A stretch of DNA of 64,000 nucleotides, taken from NCBI GenBank assembly GCA_035624785.1, contig DASPQV010000049.1:9113-73112 (forward strand), read 5' to 3'. Shown in pieces: positions 42,638-51,531 of the stretch. This stretch comes from JAJZNI01 sp035624785 (GTDB lineage: Bacteria; Chloroflexota; Dormibacteria; Aeolococcales; Aeolococcaceae). Numbering within the stretch: position 1 is the stretch's first letter; each line of letters starts with the position of its first letter. The notes under the pieces are model-generated. The model saw only the letters and a list, made by a program, of their open reading frames with translations, did not search any database and was not told where the DNA came from. The position numbers and the translations under genes are program-made.

Positions 42638-43801
42638 TCAGCTCAGCCTTTCGACGACCATGGCCATGCCCATGCCGCCACCGACGCACATGGTCTCCAG
42701 GCCCAGCTGGCCGTCCTTCTCCTGGAGGCCGTTGAGCAGGGTGCAGAGGATCCTCGCCCCGGTCATGCCGAAGGGGTGGCCCAGAGCGATGGCGCCGCCG
42801 TGGGGGTTGAGGCGGTCGTCGAATGGGTCGAGCCCCAGGCCTCGTGCCGAGGGGATCACCTGAGCGGCGAAGGCCTCGTTGATCTCGATGATGTCCATGT
42901 CGTCGATGCTCATTCCGGCCCGGGACAGGGCCTGGCGGGATGCTGCGATCGGCCCCAGGCCCATGAACTCGGGCTCCAGGGCGGAGAGGCCGGTGGAGAC
43001 CACTCGGGCCAGGGGCTGGATGCCCAGCTCCTCCGCCTTGCGGTCGCTCATCACCACCACCGCGGCCGCCCCGTCGTTGAGGGGGCAGGAGTTGCCCGCG
43101 GTCACGCTGCCCCCCTCCCGGAAGGCCGCCTCCAGGGCCGCCAGCTTCTCCAGGGAGGTGTTGCGGCGAGGGCCGTCGTCGGTGGCCGGGAGCCCCCCCT
43201 CGCCGGTCGGCATGGGCACGATCTCCCGGGCGTAGAACCCGGAATCCTGGGAGGCCACGGCCAGCTCCTGGGAGCGCAGTCCGAAGCGGTCCATCTCCTC
43301 GCGGGAGATGCGCTCGCGTCGGGCCACGTTCTCGGCGGTCTCGCCCATCAGGATGTAGATGTCCGGGTAGGCCTCGGCGTTGCCCGCTTCCAACCGCGGG
43401 TTGCGGTTGTTGGGCATGTCGCTGGTGCCGTACTGGTAGCGGGTGATCGACTCGACGCCCACCGAGAGGAAGACCTCCCCTTCACCGCAGCGGATGGCGT
43501 GGGCCGCCATCCTGGTGGTCTGCAGCGAAGAGGCGCAGTAGCGGTTGACGGTCGTCCCGGGGACGTTGAGGCGGGTGAGGATGGATACCACCCGCCCGAT
43601 GTTGAAGCCCTGCTCCCCCCCCGGAAGCCCGCAGCCGCAGATCAGGTCGTCGATGCTCCGGCGGTCGAGGGCCGGCAGCTTGTCGAGAACGCTCTCGACC
43701 ACGTGGGCGGCCAGGTCATCCGACCTCCAGTTGACCAGGCTGCCCTTGAAGGCCCGCCCGATCGGCGACCGGCCGAAAGCGGCGATGACGGGCTCGGGCA
43801 T
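42638..43801 (-). CDS. Acetyl-CoA acetyltransferase / 3-ketoacyl-CoA thiolase
   Basis: 387 residues from the ATG at 43801, which has GGGAGG upstream; a longer frame exists but adds no family sequence. Thiolase catalytic residues are Cys89 (nucleophile) in NRYCASSLQTTRMAA, His in NPHGGAIALGHPFGMTG, and Cys in ETMCVGGGMGMAMVVE. The enzyme either condenses two acetyl-CoA or cleaves beta-ketoacyl-CoA. It may work with the acyl-CoA ligase at 46.9 kb in fatty-acid breakdown. Confidence 0.92.
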   Translation of the reverse strand: MPEPVIAAFGRSPIGRAFKGSLVNWRSDDLAAHVVESVLDKLPALDRRSIDDLICGCGLPGGEQGFNIGRVVSILTRLNVPGTTVNRYCASSLQTTRMAAHAIRCGEGEVFLSVGVESITRYQYGTSDMPNNRNPRLEAGNAEAYPDIYILMGETAENVARRERISREEMDRFGLRSQELAVASQDSGFYAREIVPMPTGEGGLPATDDGPRRNTSLEKLAALEAAFREGGSVTAGNSCPLNDGAAAVVVMSDRKAEELGIQPLARVVSTGLSALEPEFMGLGPIAASRQALSRAGMSIDDMDIIEINEAFAAQVIPSARGLGLDPFDDRLNPHGGAIALGHPFGMTGARILCTLLNGLQEKDGQLGLETMCVGGGMGMAMVVERLS

Positions 43802-43908
43802 GTGAAGAACCTCCCAGCTGGTTGCTTTCTCCGATTCTGTCTCAATCCCCGCGCCGCCGGCGCCCGCCACCTCGCCCCGCGCCTTTTGACCGCCCGGGCT
43901 CCGTCGAC

Positions 43909-43935
43909 GAAGGGCCCCAGAAGCTGGGGCCCTTC
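43909..43935. other. Perfect 12-bp hairpin between divergent thiolase and malic enzyme genes
   Basis: GAAGGGCCCCAG (43909-43920), loop AAG, CTGGGGCCCTTC (43924-43935). It lies between two divergent starts (43801 and 43990), so it is not at the end of any gene here. It could be an attenuator or terminator in the malic enzyme leader, an insulator, or a regulator site. Confidence 0.6.
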
Positions 43936-43989
43936 GGCAGTGTCGGAACGCTGGGCGGGCTGGCAAGGTGGTGGCGGAGGCCTGAATAG

Positions 43990-45717
43990 ATGAGGAACGT
44001 GCTGCGTTCGCCAGCCCTGGTGCCCTGGCTTGGCTCGTCCAAGCCGGAGCGTGAACGGCCCTGCGGTTACGAGTTGCTCGCCGAACCGTCGCTCAACAAG
44101 GACGCCGCCTTCACCGAGGAGGAGCGCGCCACCTGCCATCTGCGCGGTCTCCTGCCCTGGCGGGTGGTGACCATCCAGGAGCAGATGGCCCTGGAGTTGG
44201 AGCACCTCCGGCGCAAGGGCGACGATCTGGAGCGCTACATCGGCCTGGCGGCCCTCCATGACCGCAACGAGACCCTCTTCTTCCGCATGCTCATCGAGCA
44301 CCTCGAGGAGCTGGCTCCGATCGTCTACACGCCCACGGTGGGCTACGCCTGCCGGGAGTTCAGCCACGTGGTCCGCCGGCCCCGGGGGATCTGGATCACC
44401 CCGGACGACGTCGATCGCATCCGCGACCTGCTCCGCAACGCCGGCCGGCCCGAGGTGCGCCTGATCGTCGTCACCGACAACGAGCGCATCCTCGGGCTCG
44501 GCGACCAGGGGGCGGGGGGCATGGGCATCCCGGTGGGCAAGCTCGCCCTCTACACCGCTGGCGCCGGCATTCACCCCTCGCTGACCCTGCCCGTGTCCCT
44601 CGACTGCGGCACCGACAACCAGAAGCTGCTCGACGATCCCCTCTACCTGGGCTATCCCAAGCCGCGGCTGCGTGGCGCCGCCTACGACGCCTTCATCGAG
44701 ACCTTCGTGGAGGCGGTCGAGGACGTCTTCCCCCACTGCCTGGTGCAGTGGGAGGACTTCAAGCAGCACAACGCCATCCGGCTCCTCGACCGCTACCGGC
44801 AGCGGATCCCCAGCTTCAATGACGACATCCAGGGAACCGCGGCGGTGATCCTGGGTGGCATCCAGGCCTACCTCCGCCACGCCGGGGAGCCGCTGCCGAA
44901 GCAGCGGGTGATGTTCCTCGGCGCCGGGGCGGCGGGCATCGGGATCGCCCGGCTGATCCAGGCGGCCATGCGCGCCGAGGGGGCCGACCCCGAGGAGGTC
45001 CGGCGGGCGGTGGTGATGCTGGATTCCCGGGGGCTGCTCTTCGAGGGGCGCGACCACATCGAGGACGACAAGCGGCCATTCGCCCTGACCGCGGGCGACA
45101 TGGCGCGTCTCGAGCTCGACGGTGAGCCCGGTGACCTCGAGACGGTGGTGCGCCATGTGGCGCCCACCATCCTGATCGGGACCAGCGGGAAGGCAGGGGC
45201 CTTCTCCGAGGGGGCCATCCGGGCCATGGCGGCCCAGGCCCGCCGGCCGGTGGTCCTGGCTCTGAGCAACCCCAATGCCAACTGCGAGGCGCTCCCCGAG
45301 GACGTGCTCGCCTGGACCGGCGGCCGCGCCGTGGTCGCCACCGGGAGCCCGTTCCCATCCGTGGAGGTGGAGGGCGTGCCCCGGCTGATCGGCCAGGCCA
45401 ACAACGTCTTCATCTTCCCGGGCATCGGGATGGGGGCGATCGTGGCCCATGCCCGGGAGGTGAGCGATCGGATGCTCCTGGTCGCCGCCAGCGCGCTCGC
45501 CGAGGCGGTGCCGCGGGAGCGGCTGGCCCAGGGAGCCATCTATCCCAGCCTCAACGATCTGAGGCCGATCTCGCGGCGGGTGGCGGTTGCGGTGGCCTGC
45601 CAGGCGCGCGACGAGGGGCTGGGGCGGGTGGCCGGCGACGAGGAGATCGGGGCTGCCGTGGACGCGGCAATGTGGATGCCCGAGTACATCTCGCCACCCG
45701 GCCCGGAGGGATGCTGA
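43990..45717 (+). CDS. maeA: NAD-dependent malic enzyme
   Basis: 575 residues, the length of the large-type (MaeA/SfcA) malic enzymes. Family marks: LERYIGLAALHDRNETLFFR, the catalytic Tyr region PIVYTPTVGYACREFS, LIVVTDNERILGLGDQGAGGMGI, the catalytic Lys in GKLALYTAGAGIHP, the metal-binding VQWEDFKQHNAIRLL, FNDDIQGTAAVILGG, and the NAD loop VMFLGAGAAGIGIARL. It converts malate to pyruvate and CO2 with reduction of NAD. Confidence 0.94.
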   Translation: MRNVLRSPALVPWLGSSKPERERPCGYELLAEPSLNKDAAFTEEERATCHLRGLLPWRVVTIQEQMALELEHLRRKGDDLERYIGLAALHDRNETLFFRMLIEHLEELAPIVYTPTVGYACREFSHVVRRPRGIWITPDDVDRIRDLLRNAGRPEVRLIVVTDNERILGLGDQGAGGMGIPVGKLALYTAGAGIHPSLTLPVSLDCGTDNQKLLDDPLYLGYPKPRLRGAAYDAFIETFVEAVEDVFPHCLVQWEDFKQHNAIRLLDRYRQRIPSFNDDIQGTAAVILGGIQAYLRHAGEPLPKQRVMFLGAGAAGIGIARLIQAAMRAEGADPEEVRRAVVMLDSRGLLFEGRDHIEDDKRPFALTAGDMARLELDGEPGDLETVVRHVAPTILIGTSGKAGAFSEGAIRAMAAQARRPVVLALSNPNANCEALPEDVLAWTGGRAVVATGSPFPSVEVEGVPRLIGQANNVFIFPGIGMGAIVAHAREVSDRMLLVAASALAEAVPRERLAQGAIYPSLNDLRPISRRVAVAVACQARDEGLGRVAGDEEIGAAVDAAMWMPEYISPPGPEGC

Positions 45718-45732
45718 CCCTGCGGACGGGGG

Positions 45733-45897
45733 TCAGCGCGTGACCAGCCAGTAGACGACGGCCAGGGGCACGCAGGCGGCCAGGGCCAGGGCGGTGACCA
45801 GGCGCCGCCGCGGGCTGGAGCGGCGGTCGCGCAGCACCGCCGCCACCGCCGCGACCCAGAGCAGGCAGCCGAGCCCGATCAGCAGGTAGCCGAGCAT
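45733..45897 (-). CDS. Small two-helix membrane protein coupled to the dehydratase gene
   Basis: 54 residues. The first helix is MLGYLLIGLGCLLWVAAVAA, then the charged turn RDRRSSPRRRL, then the second helix ALALAACVPLAVVYWLV. Its ATG overlaps the stop codon of the upstream dehydratase gene by one base (TGATG), which supports translation by coupling. It converges on the malic enzyme gene with a 15-nt gap. No family is recognised. Confidence 0.65.
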   Translation of the reverse strand: MLGYLLIGLGCLLWVAAVAAVLRDRRSSPRRRLVTALALAACVPLAVVYWLVTR

Positions 45898-46868
45898 CAG
45901 GAGCTGGCGAGCACCGCAGCGAGCTGCGCCGGGCTGATGTTGGCGCCGGTGCAGAGCAGGGCCACCCGGCGGCTCTCGAGATGGGGCCGGAGAGCTGGGC
46001 TGAGGGCGGCCGCCAGGGCCGCCGCTCCCGCCGGTTCCACCAGGGTCCGGGTCTTCTCGATCATCAGCCGGGTCGCCCGGAGCAGATCGCCGTCGTCGAC
46101 CAGCAGGAAGTCGCTGAGCAGGGTGCGGAGGATTCGCTGGGGGAGGGCGAAGGCAGTGCCAGTCGAGAGCCCCTCGGCGACGGTGGTGTTGGCCCGCTCC
46201 ACGGCGGCGCCCGCCTCCCAGGAGTCGTGGGCGGCGCTGGCCTGTGCCGACTGCACGCCGATCACCCGGATTCGCGGGCTGACCGCTCGGGCCACGATGC
46301 AGGCGCCCGCCGCCCCGCTGCCGCCGCCGATGGGAACCACGATGACCTCGACGGTGGGCTGATCCTCGAGCAGCTCCAGGGTGTGGGTGGCGACCCCGGC
46401 GATGAGATCGGGTTCGTCACCGGAGTGGATGTAGCGGCGACCTCGCTCCGCCGCGAACCGCTCGCACTCCCGGCGGGCTTCGTCGAACTTGCGTCCCGCG
46501 AAGACCACCTCGGCGCCGAGGTCATGCATCGCCTCCACCTTCACGGGGTTGGCGCCCTCGGGGACGAAGACTGTCGCCGGCACCCCGAAGAGGCGGGCCG
46601 CGTAGGCGATCGACTGCCCGTGGTTGCCGGTGGAGGCGGTGGCCACTCCCGCGGCCCTGGTCTGGCCGTCAAGCCGGCTCATCAGGTTGATGCCACCGCG
46701 GACCTTGAAGGCTCCGGTGGGCATGAGGTTCTCGTGCTTGACCCAGACCTCGGCGCCCACCAACTGGTCCAGGCCGGCATAGCGGCGGAGGGGGGTGCGA
46801 GGAAGGTGGGCGGAGATCCGGTTCCGCGCATTGAGAACGTCGACCAGAGTGGGGGGCTGGAGCATCAT
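45897..46868 (-). CDS. Threonine/serine dehydratase-family PLP enzyme
   Basis: 323 residues from the ATG at 46868. Fold-type II PLP enzyme with the Schiff-base Lys in PTGAFKVRGGINLM, the substrate loop STGNHGQSIAYAARL, the PLP phosphate loop PIGGGSGAAGACIVA and a C-terminal LCTGANIS. It has no ACT regulatory domain, so it resembles the catabolic threonine or serine/threonine dehydratases. The reaction would be threonine to 2-oxobutanoate or serine to pyruvate. It is divergent from the acyl-CoA ligase and coupled to the small membrane gene downstream. Confidence 0.88.
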   Translation of the reverse strand: MMLQPPTLVDVLNARNRISAHLPRTPLRRYAGLDQLVGAEVWVKHENLMPTGAFKVRGGINLMSRLDGQTRAAGVATASTGNHGQSIAYAARLFGVPATVFVPEGANPVKVEAMHDLGAEVVFAGRKFDEARRECERFAAERGRRYIHSGDEPDLIAGVATHTLELLEDQPTVEVIVVPIGGGSGAAGACIVARAVSPRIRVIGVQSAQASAAHDSWEAGAAVERANTTVAEGLSTGTAFALPQRILRTLLSDFLLVDDGDLLRATRLMIEKTRTLVEPAGAAALAAALSPALRPHLESRRVALLCTGANISPAQLAAVLASS

Positions 46869-46917
46869 GGCGGCATGGTATTGGGGGCGGCGGTCGCGCT
46901 GCCCGGGGAGGAGACCG

Positions 46918-48549
46918 ATGCAGAGCACGATGCAGGACGTGCCCCTCACCGTCACCGAGATCTTCCGGAGGGGACGGCGCATATACGGGGACAGCCAGGT
47001 GGTGACCTTCGAAGGTGAGGGCTCGCGACGGGCCAGCTTCGCCGAGGTCGCTGACCGCACCGACCGGCTCGCCGCCGGGCTGCGCCGTCTCGGTGTCGGC
47101 CCCGGTGACCGGGTGGGCACCCTGTGCTGGAACCACCAGGCGCACCTGGAGGCTTACTTCGCGGTCCCCGGCCTGGGCGCGGTGCTCCACACCCTCAACC
47201 TGCGCCTCTACCCGCCGCAGCTGGCCTTCATCATCAACCACGCCGAGGACCGGGTGATCATCGCCGACGCCAGCCTGCTGCCGCTCCTGACTGCTATCCG
47301 GCCGAGTCTCAGGACCGTCGAGAAGATCGTGCTCGTCGGCAAGGGCGATGCCACCGGGCTCGGCGAGGTGATCGGCTACGAGGAGCTCATCGCGGGTTCA
47401 CCGCCGCTTCGGGCTTGGCCCGAGCTCGACGAGCGCCAGGCGGCGGCGATGTGCTACACGACCGGGACGACCGGCGATCCCCGCGGGGTGGTGTACAGCC
47501 ACCGCTCGATCTGGCTGCATTCGTTCGCCGTGGGTCACAACTTCCGGCTCGACGACTCCGATCGCATCTGCATGATCGTGCCGATGTTCCACGTCCTCGC
47601 CTGGGGGACCCCTCACGCCGCGTGGATGGGCGGTTGCGACATGCACCTGCCCGAGCGGTTCCTCCAGCCCGAGCCGCTCCTCTCCTTCATCCTCCAGGAG
47701 CGTCCGACCTTCCTGGGTGGCGTTCCCACCATCTATCAGGGGCTCCTCGGCGCGGCCCTGGCGACCGGGGCCGACCTCAGCTTCGTCCGGCTCGGGATCG
47801 GCGGCGGAGCCGCGGTTCCCACCAGCCTGATGCAGGCGTACCAGCGCTGGTTCCCGCTGGTCCAGGCCTGGGGCATGACCGAGACCAGCCCGATCGGGAC
47901 CGTGGCCCACCCACCGCGGGGCGTCACCGAGGATCATCCCGACTACTGGCGCTACCGGTCCAAGACCGGGCGCATCGTCGCCGGCGTCGAGCTGCGCATC
48001 ACCGACCCGGGGGGCGACGAGCTGCCCTGGGACGGCGAGTCCGTCGGCGAGATCGAGGTCAGGGGCCCCTGGATCACCGCCAGCTACTTCGGCATCGATG
48101 CCAGCGGAAGCTTCCACGACGGCTGGCTGCGCACCGGGGACGTCGGCAGCGTCGACGCCCGCGGCTACGTCCAGATCACCGACCGGTCCAAGGATGTCAT
48201 CAAGTCGGGGGGGGAGTGGATCAGCTCGGTGGAGCTCGAGAACCACCTGATGGCCCATCCCGCAGTGGTGGACGTGGCGGTGGTCGGTATCCCCGACCAG
48301 CGCTGGCAGGAGCGGCCGCTCGCGGTGGTCGCGCTCCGGCCGGGACAGCCCGCCGATCCCGAGGAGCTGCGCCAGTACCTCGCCGGCAAGGTCGCCCACT
48401 TCTCGCTGCCGGAGTCATGGGCCTTCGTCACCGAGATCCCCAAGACCTCGGTGGGCAAGCAGGACAAGAAGCTGATCCGGAGGATGCAGGCCGAGGGCAG
48501 GCTGGAGGTGCAGCGGGTCTCGGAGCCCCGGGAGGCGGCGGGTTCCTGA
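46918..48549 (+). CDS. Long/medium-chain fatty-acid--CoA ligase (AMP-forming)
   Basis: 543 residues from an ATG preceded by GGGGAGGAG. ANL-superfamily motifs: the P-loop CYTTGTTGDPRGVVYSHRS, FHVLAWGTPHAAWMGG, the gate motif WGMTETSPIGT, DGWLRTGDVGSVD, the hinge ITDRSKDVIKSGGEWISSVELE, and the catalytic C-terminal Lys in IPKTSVGKQDKKLI. It activates fatty acids to acyl-CoA via acyl-AMP. The pattern fits the FadD/medium-chain ligase group. Confidence 0.92.
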   Translation: MQSTMQDVPLTVTEIFRRGRRIYGDSQVVTFEGEGSRRASFAEVADRTDRLAAGLRRLGVGPGDRVGTLCWNHQAHLEAYFAVPGLGAVLHTLNLRLYPPQLAFIINHAEDRVIIADASLLPLLTAIRPSLRTVEKIVLVGKGDATGLGEVIGYEELIAGSPPLRAWPELDERQAAAMCYTTGTTGDPRGVVYSHRSIWLHSFAVGHNFRLDDSDRICMIVPMFHVLAWGTPHAAWMGGCDMHLPERFLQPEPLLSFILQERPTFLGGVPTIYQGLLGAALATGADLSFVRLGIGGGAAVPTSLMQAYQRWFPLVQAWGMTETSPIGTVAHPPRGVTEDHPDYWRYRSKTGRIVAGVELRITDPGGDELPWDGESVGEIEVRGPWITASYFGIDASGSFHDGWLRTGDVGSVDARGYVQITDRSKDVIKSGGEWISSVELENHLMAHPAVVDVAVVGIPDQRWQERPLAVVALRPGQPADPEELRQYLAGKVAHFSLPESWAFVTEIPKTSVGKQDKKLIRRMQAEGRLEVQRVSEPREAAGS

Positions 48550-48559
48550 CATCCGGCGC

Positions 48560-49324
48560 CTACAGGACGCCGGCGGCCTCCAGGGCGGCTTCGTGCAGCC
48601 TGCCGTTGCTCGAGATCCCGGGCCCTCCGATCGGCGAGTCGGCGCTCCGATCGGTGAAGCGCCCCCCGGCCTCCTCGACGATGAGAGCGAGGGCGGCGAA
48701 ATCCCAGAGGTTGGCCCGGGCGGACCAGCCGATGTCGGCGGTGCCCCGCGCGACGTTGAGGTGGGAGAGGGCATTGCCCATGCTGCGGCTGTCCCAGCAG
48801 CGCCCCGCCAGCTGCCGCAGCCGGTCGTCGACGCCCGCCCGGACGAATCCGGCCACGCTGGTGTGGGCGAGCATCGCGGCCCCCAGGCTATCGACGGCAG
48901 AGACGTGGATGGCGGCGTCGTTGAGGGTGGCGCCCCCGCCTCGGGTGGCCGCGAATCGCAGCCCCATGGCGGGAACGGTGGCCACCGCCACCACGCCGAG
49001 GCCGCCCCGCTGGAGCGCGATCAACGAGCCCCAGGTCTCGAAGCCGCGGATGAAGCTGCGGGTGCCGTCGATGGGGTCGACGACCCAGCGTTCCCCGGCG
49101 GTGTCGGCCGGGTCGCCCCCGAACTCCTCGCCGATCACCCGCTCCCCGGGGCGATGGCGGGCGACCTCCTCGCGGATCCGCTCCTCGATGCGGCGGTCGG
49201 CCTCGGTGACCTCGGTGAGGTCGGGCTTGCGCTCGACCACCAGGCCCACCCTCCGGAAGCTGGCCATCGAGATGGAGTCGGCGATGTCGGCGAGCTCGTG
49301 GGCGAAGCGGAGATCGGGGTCCAC
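48560..49324 (-). CDS. Inositol-monophosphatase-family phosphatase (histidinol-phosphatase-like)
   Basis: 254 residues from the GTG at 49324, where the HisN-type alignment begins (DLRFAHELADIADSISMASF); the frame is open to 49393. Metal-binding motifs are VTEADRRIEERI, GEEFGG, WVVDPIDGTRSFIRG and WDFAALALIVEEAGG. Members dephosphorylate inositol phosphate, histidinol phosphate or fructose-1,6-bisphosphate. The pattern KPDLTEVTEADR with DPIDGTRSFIRG favours histidinol-phosphatase of the HisN type, but no other his genes are present here. Confidence 0.83.
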   Translation of the reverse strand: MDPDLRFAHELADIADSISMASFRRVGLVVERKPDLTEVTEADRRIEERIREEVARHRPGERVIGEEFGGDPADTAGERWVVDPIDGTRSFIRGFETWGSLIALQRGGLGVVAVATVPAMGLRFAATRGGGATLNDAAIHVSAVDSLGAAMLAHTSVAGFVRAGVDDRLRQLAGRCWDSRSMGNALSHLNVARGTADIGWSARANLWDFAALALIVEEAGGRFTDRSADSPIGGPGISSNGRLHEAALEAAGVL

Positions 49325-49422
49325 GCGCAGCAACGGTAGCGGAGCGGGCGGGGGACCGGCGGCGGACGCGGCGCTAATCTGGGAGACGCCCACACCCGCC
49401 GCCCAGATGAGGTCGACGACCC

Positions 49423-50070
49423 ATGCCGCATCGCAAGCTCTCCGTCCTCGAACCGACCGGCTTCGTCATCCTTCGCGACCACACGGGGCCGTCGATCCCT
49501 GCCCAGCAATACCGCAATCTGGAGTTCATCGACTGGAAGTCGGGCGGCGACACCAACTTCGCGCCGCTCGCCTCCGCCCTGGGCGAGATGGAGTGCCACG
49601 GTTTCTGGGATCACGGCAAGCCCGACAAGGACGGTGTCTGGACGGCCAACCGGAGGATCGCTCCCTCCCTGGTCAGCTATGTCGAGCAGATCGGAGCTCG
49701 CTATGGCCGCGTCCGGGTCATCGAGCTCAATCCCAGCGACGAGGCCGCCGCGCTGCGGCAGCTGCATCTCGATGACAACAACCGGCTCAACCCGGACGGC
49801 GAGGGGTGGGTGGTCCGCGCCTGGCTGGAGCTCGACGCGCCGGCGGGATCCACCTTCATCCTCCGGGAGAAGCGGGACGATCCCAGCACCGAGACCCGGA
49901 TCCCGCTCCACCCGGGGCGCCAGCTGGTCATCGACACCGAGCGCCTCTACCACGTCGTCCACAACCCGGGTCCGGCACCCCGGCACGCCCTGATCACCTC
50001 GTTCGAGTCCGGGGACGCCCTCCAGGCGTGGATCGACAGCGAGCTTCCCGCCGAGGTGGCCGTCCGCTGA
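49423..50070 (+). CDS. Putative 2-oxoglutarate/Fe(II) oxygenase-like protein
   Basis: 215 residues. I do not recognise a named family. The second half reads like a jelly-roll oxygenase: His115-Leu-Asp117 in QLHLDDNNRL could be the HxD iron ligand pair, a distal His (177 or 180) lies in RLYHVVHNPGP, and an Arg follows in RHALITSFES, which would suit 2-oxoglutarate binding. The N-terminal part (FVILRDHTGPSIPAQQYRNL, FWDHGKPDKDGVW) is unusual. Expected reaction, if correct, is hydroxylation of a small molecule or peptide. Confidence 0.55.
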   Translation: MPHRKLSVLEPTGFVILRDHTGPSIPAQQYRNLEFIDWKSGGDTNFAPLASALGEMECHGFWDHGKPDKDGVWTANRRIAPSLVSYVEQIGARYGRVRVIELNPSDEAAALRQLHLDDNNRLNPDGEGWVVRAWLELDAPAGSTFILREKRDDPSTETRIPLHPGRQLVIDTERLYHVVHNPGPAPRHALITSFESGDALQAWIDSELPAEVAVR

Positions 50071-50072
50071 GC

Positions 50073-50348
50073 TCAGCCGCCGGAGACGGCGGGGGCCACG
50101 AACACCTCGGCGCCATCCCTGACGGGGGTGCTGAGGCAGCCCTCGCCACGCACCCCGGCGCCGTCGACGAACACCAGCACGTGGGGCCGGATCTGGCCGC
50201 GCTCGTCGCGCAGCCGGCGCTCCAGGATGGGCAACCTGGCCGCCAGGTCGTCGAAGACGGCGCCGAGCGTCGAGCCCTGGACCTCGATCTGGGCGGCGCC
50301 GTCAGCGAGGGGGCGGAGCGGGGCCGGGAGCACCAGCCGGGAGCTCAT
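50073..50348 (-). CDS. MoaD/ThiS-family ubiquitin-like sulfur carrier
   Basis: 91 residues ending in Gly-Gly (VFVAPAVSGG), the mark of a sulfur-carrier protein that is adenylated and thiocarboxylated at its C-terminus. The beta-grasp pattern is seen in LPAPLRPLADGAAQIEVQG, LGAVFDDLAARLPILERRL and DGAEVFVAP. Its start overlaps the stop of the BNR-repeat gene by 4 nt (ATGA), so the two are coupled. No molybdopterin or thiamine genes are nearby, so the acceptor pathway is unknown. Confidence 0.85.
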   Translation of the reverse strand: MSSRLVLPAPLRPLADGAAQIEVQGSTLGAVFDDLAARLPILERRLRDERGQIRPHVLVFVDGAGVRGEGCLSTPVRDGAEVFVAPAVSGG

Positions 50349-51436
50349 TGAAATTCGGCGGCCCGCACCGAGAGCACATCGGGAAGCCGCTGGGCCACCT
50401 GTCCCCAGGACTCACCGCCGTCCCGGCTCCAGAAGACCTCGCCGATCCGGGTGCCGAAGAAAAGGCCGGCCGGGTCCGCCCAGTCCGTGCACATGGCGTC
50501 GCGGAGGACCCCGCCGAGGTACGGCTCCTCGGGCAGACCCTCGTTGACGGGATGCCAGGTCGCGCCGGCGTCCTGGCTGCGGTACACGCGGCAGCGGGTG
50601 TCCGACGGGAGCCTGCCCTCGCCGAGCGGGAAGGCGAAGACGGTGTCGGGCTGCTGCGGATGGACGACCATCGGGAACCCGAAGTTGCTGGGCAGGCCGG
50701 TCTCGATCGCCGTCCACTCGTCGCCGCCGTCCTCGCTGCGGTAGACGCCGCCGTGGTTCTGGGCAAAGAGCCGGGAGGGACGGTCGGGATGCATGGCCAC
50801 CTTGTGGACGCACTGCCCGTACTCCGGGAAGCGGGCATCCTCGGGGGCAAAGCTGACCTCGATGCCGCGGTTCCTGGGATTCCAGGTGGCGCCGCCGTCC
50901 TCGGTCCGATAGACGCCCCCGGTCGACATCGCCACCAGGCACTGGGCGGGATCGGTGGGGTGCGGGATCACGGTGTGCAGGCAGGCACCACCGTTGCCCG
51001 GCCTCCACTCCGACCGGTGGGGATGGTCCCACAGGCCCCGGACCAGCGAGAAGCTCTCGCCGCCGTCATCGGAGCGGAAGAGAGCATGCGGCTCCACCCC
51101 GGCATAGACGACCCCCGGCTGGTTGGGCGGGCCGGGCTGGATCTGCCAGACGCGGGCCAGCGCCGTCTCGGCCTCGGCGGGAAAAGCGATGGCCGCCTGC
51201 CGGGACTCCGCCCAGGTGGCCCCCAGGTCGTCCGAATGGGTGAAGAACGGTCCCCACCAGCCGAACGTGCCGGAGGCGAACAGCCGGGGGGGATCGCAGC
51301 GGCTGTCGATGCCGACCGCGTAGACCTCCTGGTTGGGGAAGCGGAGTTCGTCCAGTGTCCAGGTGCGCCGGGAGTCGTCGCTCCGCGCGATCAGAAGTCC
51401 TTTGCGGGTGCCGATCATCAGCAGGGCGCGCGCCAT
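50345..51436 (-). CDS. Cytosolic BNR/sialidase-like beta-propeller protein
   Basis: 363 residues from an ATG with GGAGGG upstream. Several BNR (Asp-box) motifs are present: THSDDLGATWAES, FRSDDGGESFSLV, YRTEDGGATWNPR, YRSEDGGDEWTAI, YRSQDAGATWHPV and WSRDGGESWGQV. There is no signal peptide, so it is cytosolic, unlike true sialidases. It is translationally coupled to a MoaD-type sulfur carrier, which suggests a shared role. I recall similar pairs in other high-GC bacteria but cannot name a function. Confidence 0.85.
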   Translation of the reverse strand: MARALLMIGTRKGLLIARSDDSRRTWTLDELRFPNQEVYAVGIDSRCDPPRLFASGTFGWWGPFFTHSDDLGATWAESRQAAIAFPAEAETALARVWQIQPGPPNQPGVVYAGVEPHALFRSDDGGESFSLVRGLWDHPHRSEWRPGNGGACLHTVIPHPTDPAQCLVAMSTGGVYRTEDGGATWNPRNRGIEVSFAPEDARFPEYGQCVHKVAMHPDRPSRLFAQNHGGVYRSEDGGDEWTAIETGLPSNFGFPMVVHPQQPDTVFAFPLGEGRLPSDTRCRVYRSQDAGATWHPVNEGLPEEPYLGGVLRDAMCTDWADPAGLFFGTRIGEVFWSRDGGESWGQVAQRLPDVLSVRAAEFQ

Positions 51437-51531
51437 GGGCCTCCCTCCGGTCGTGTGTGGGCTTGTCGCGAGTGTAGACGAGGTGCGACCCGGAAACTCA
51501 TCGCCGGGAACCCGCGGTGGCGGGCACCCGC

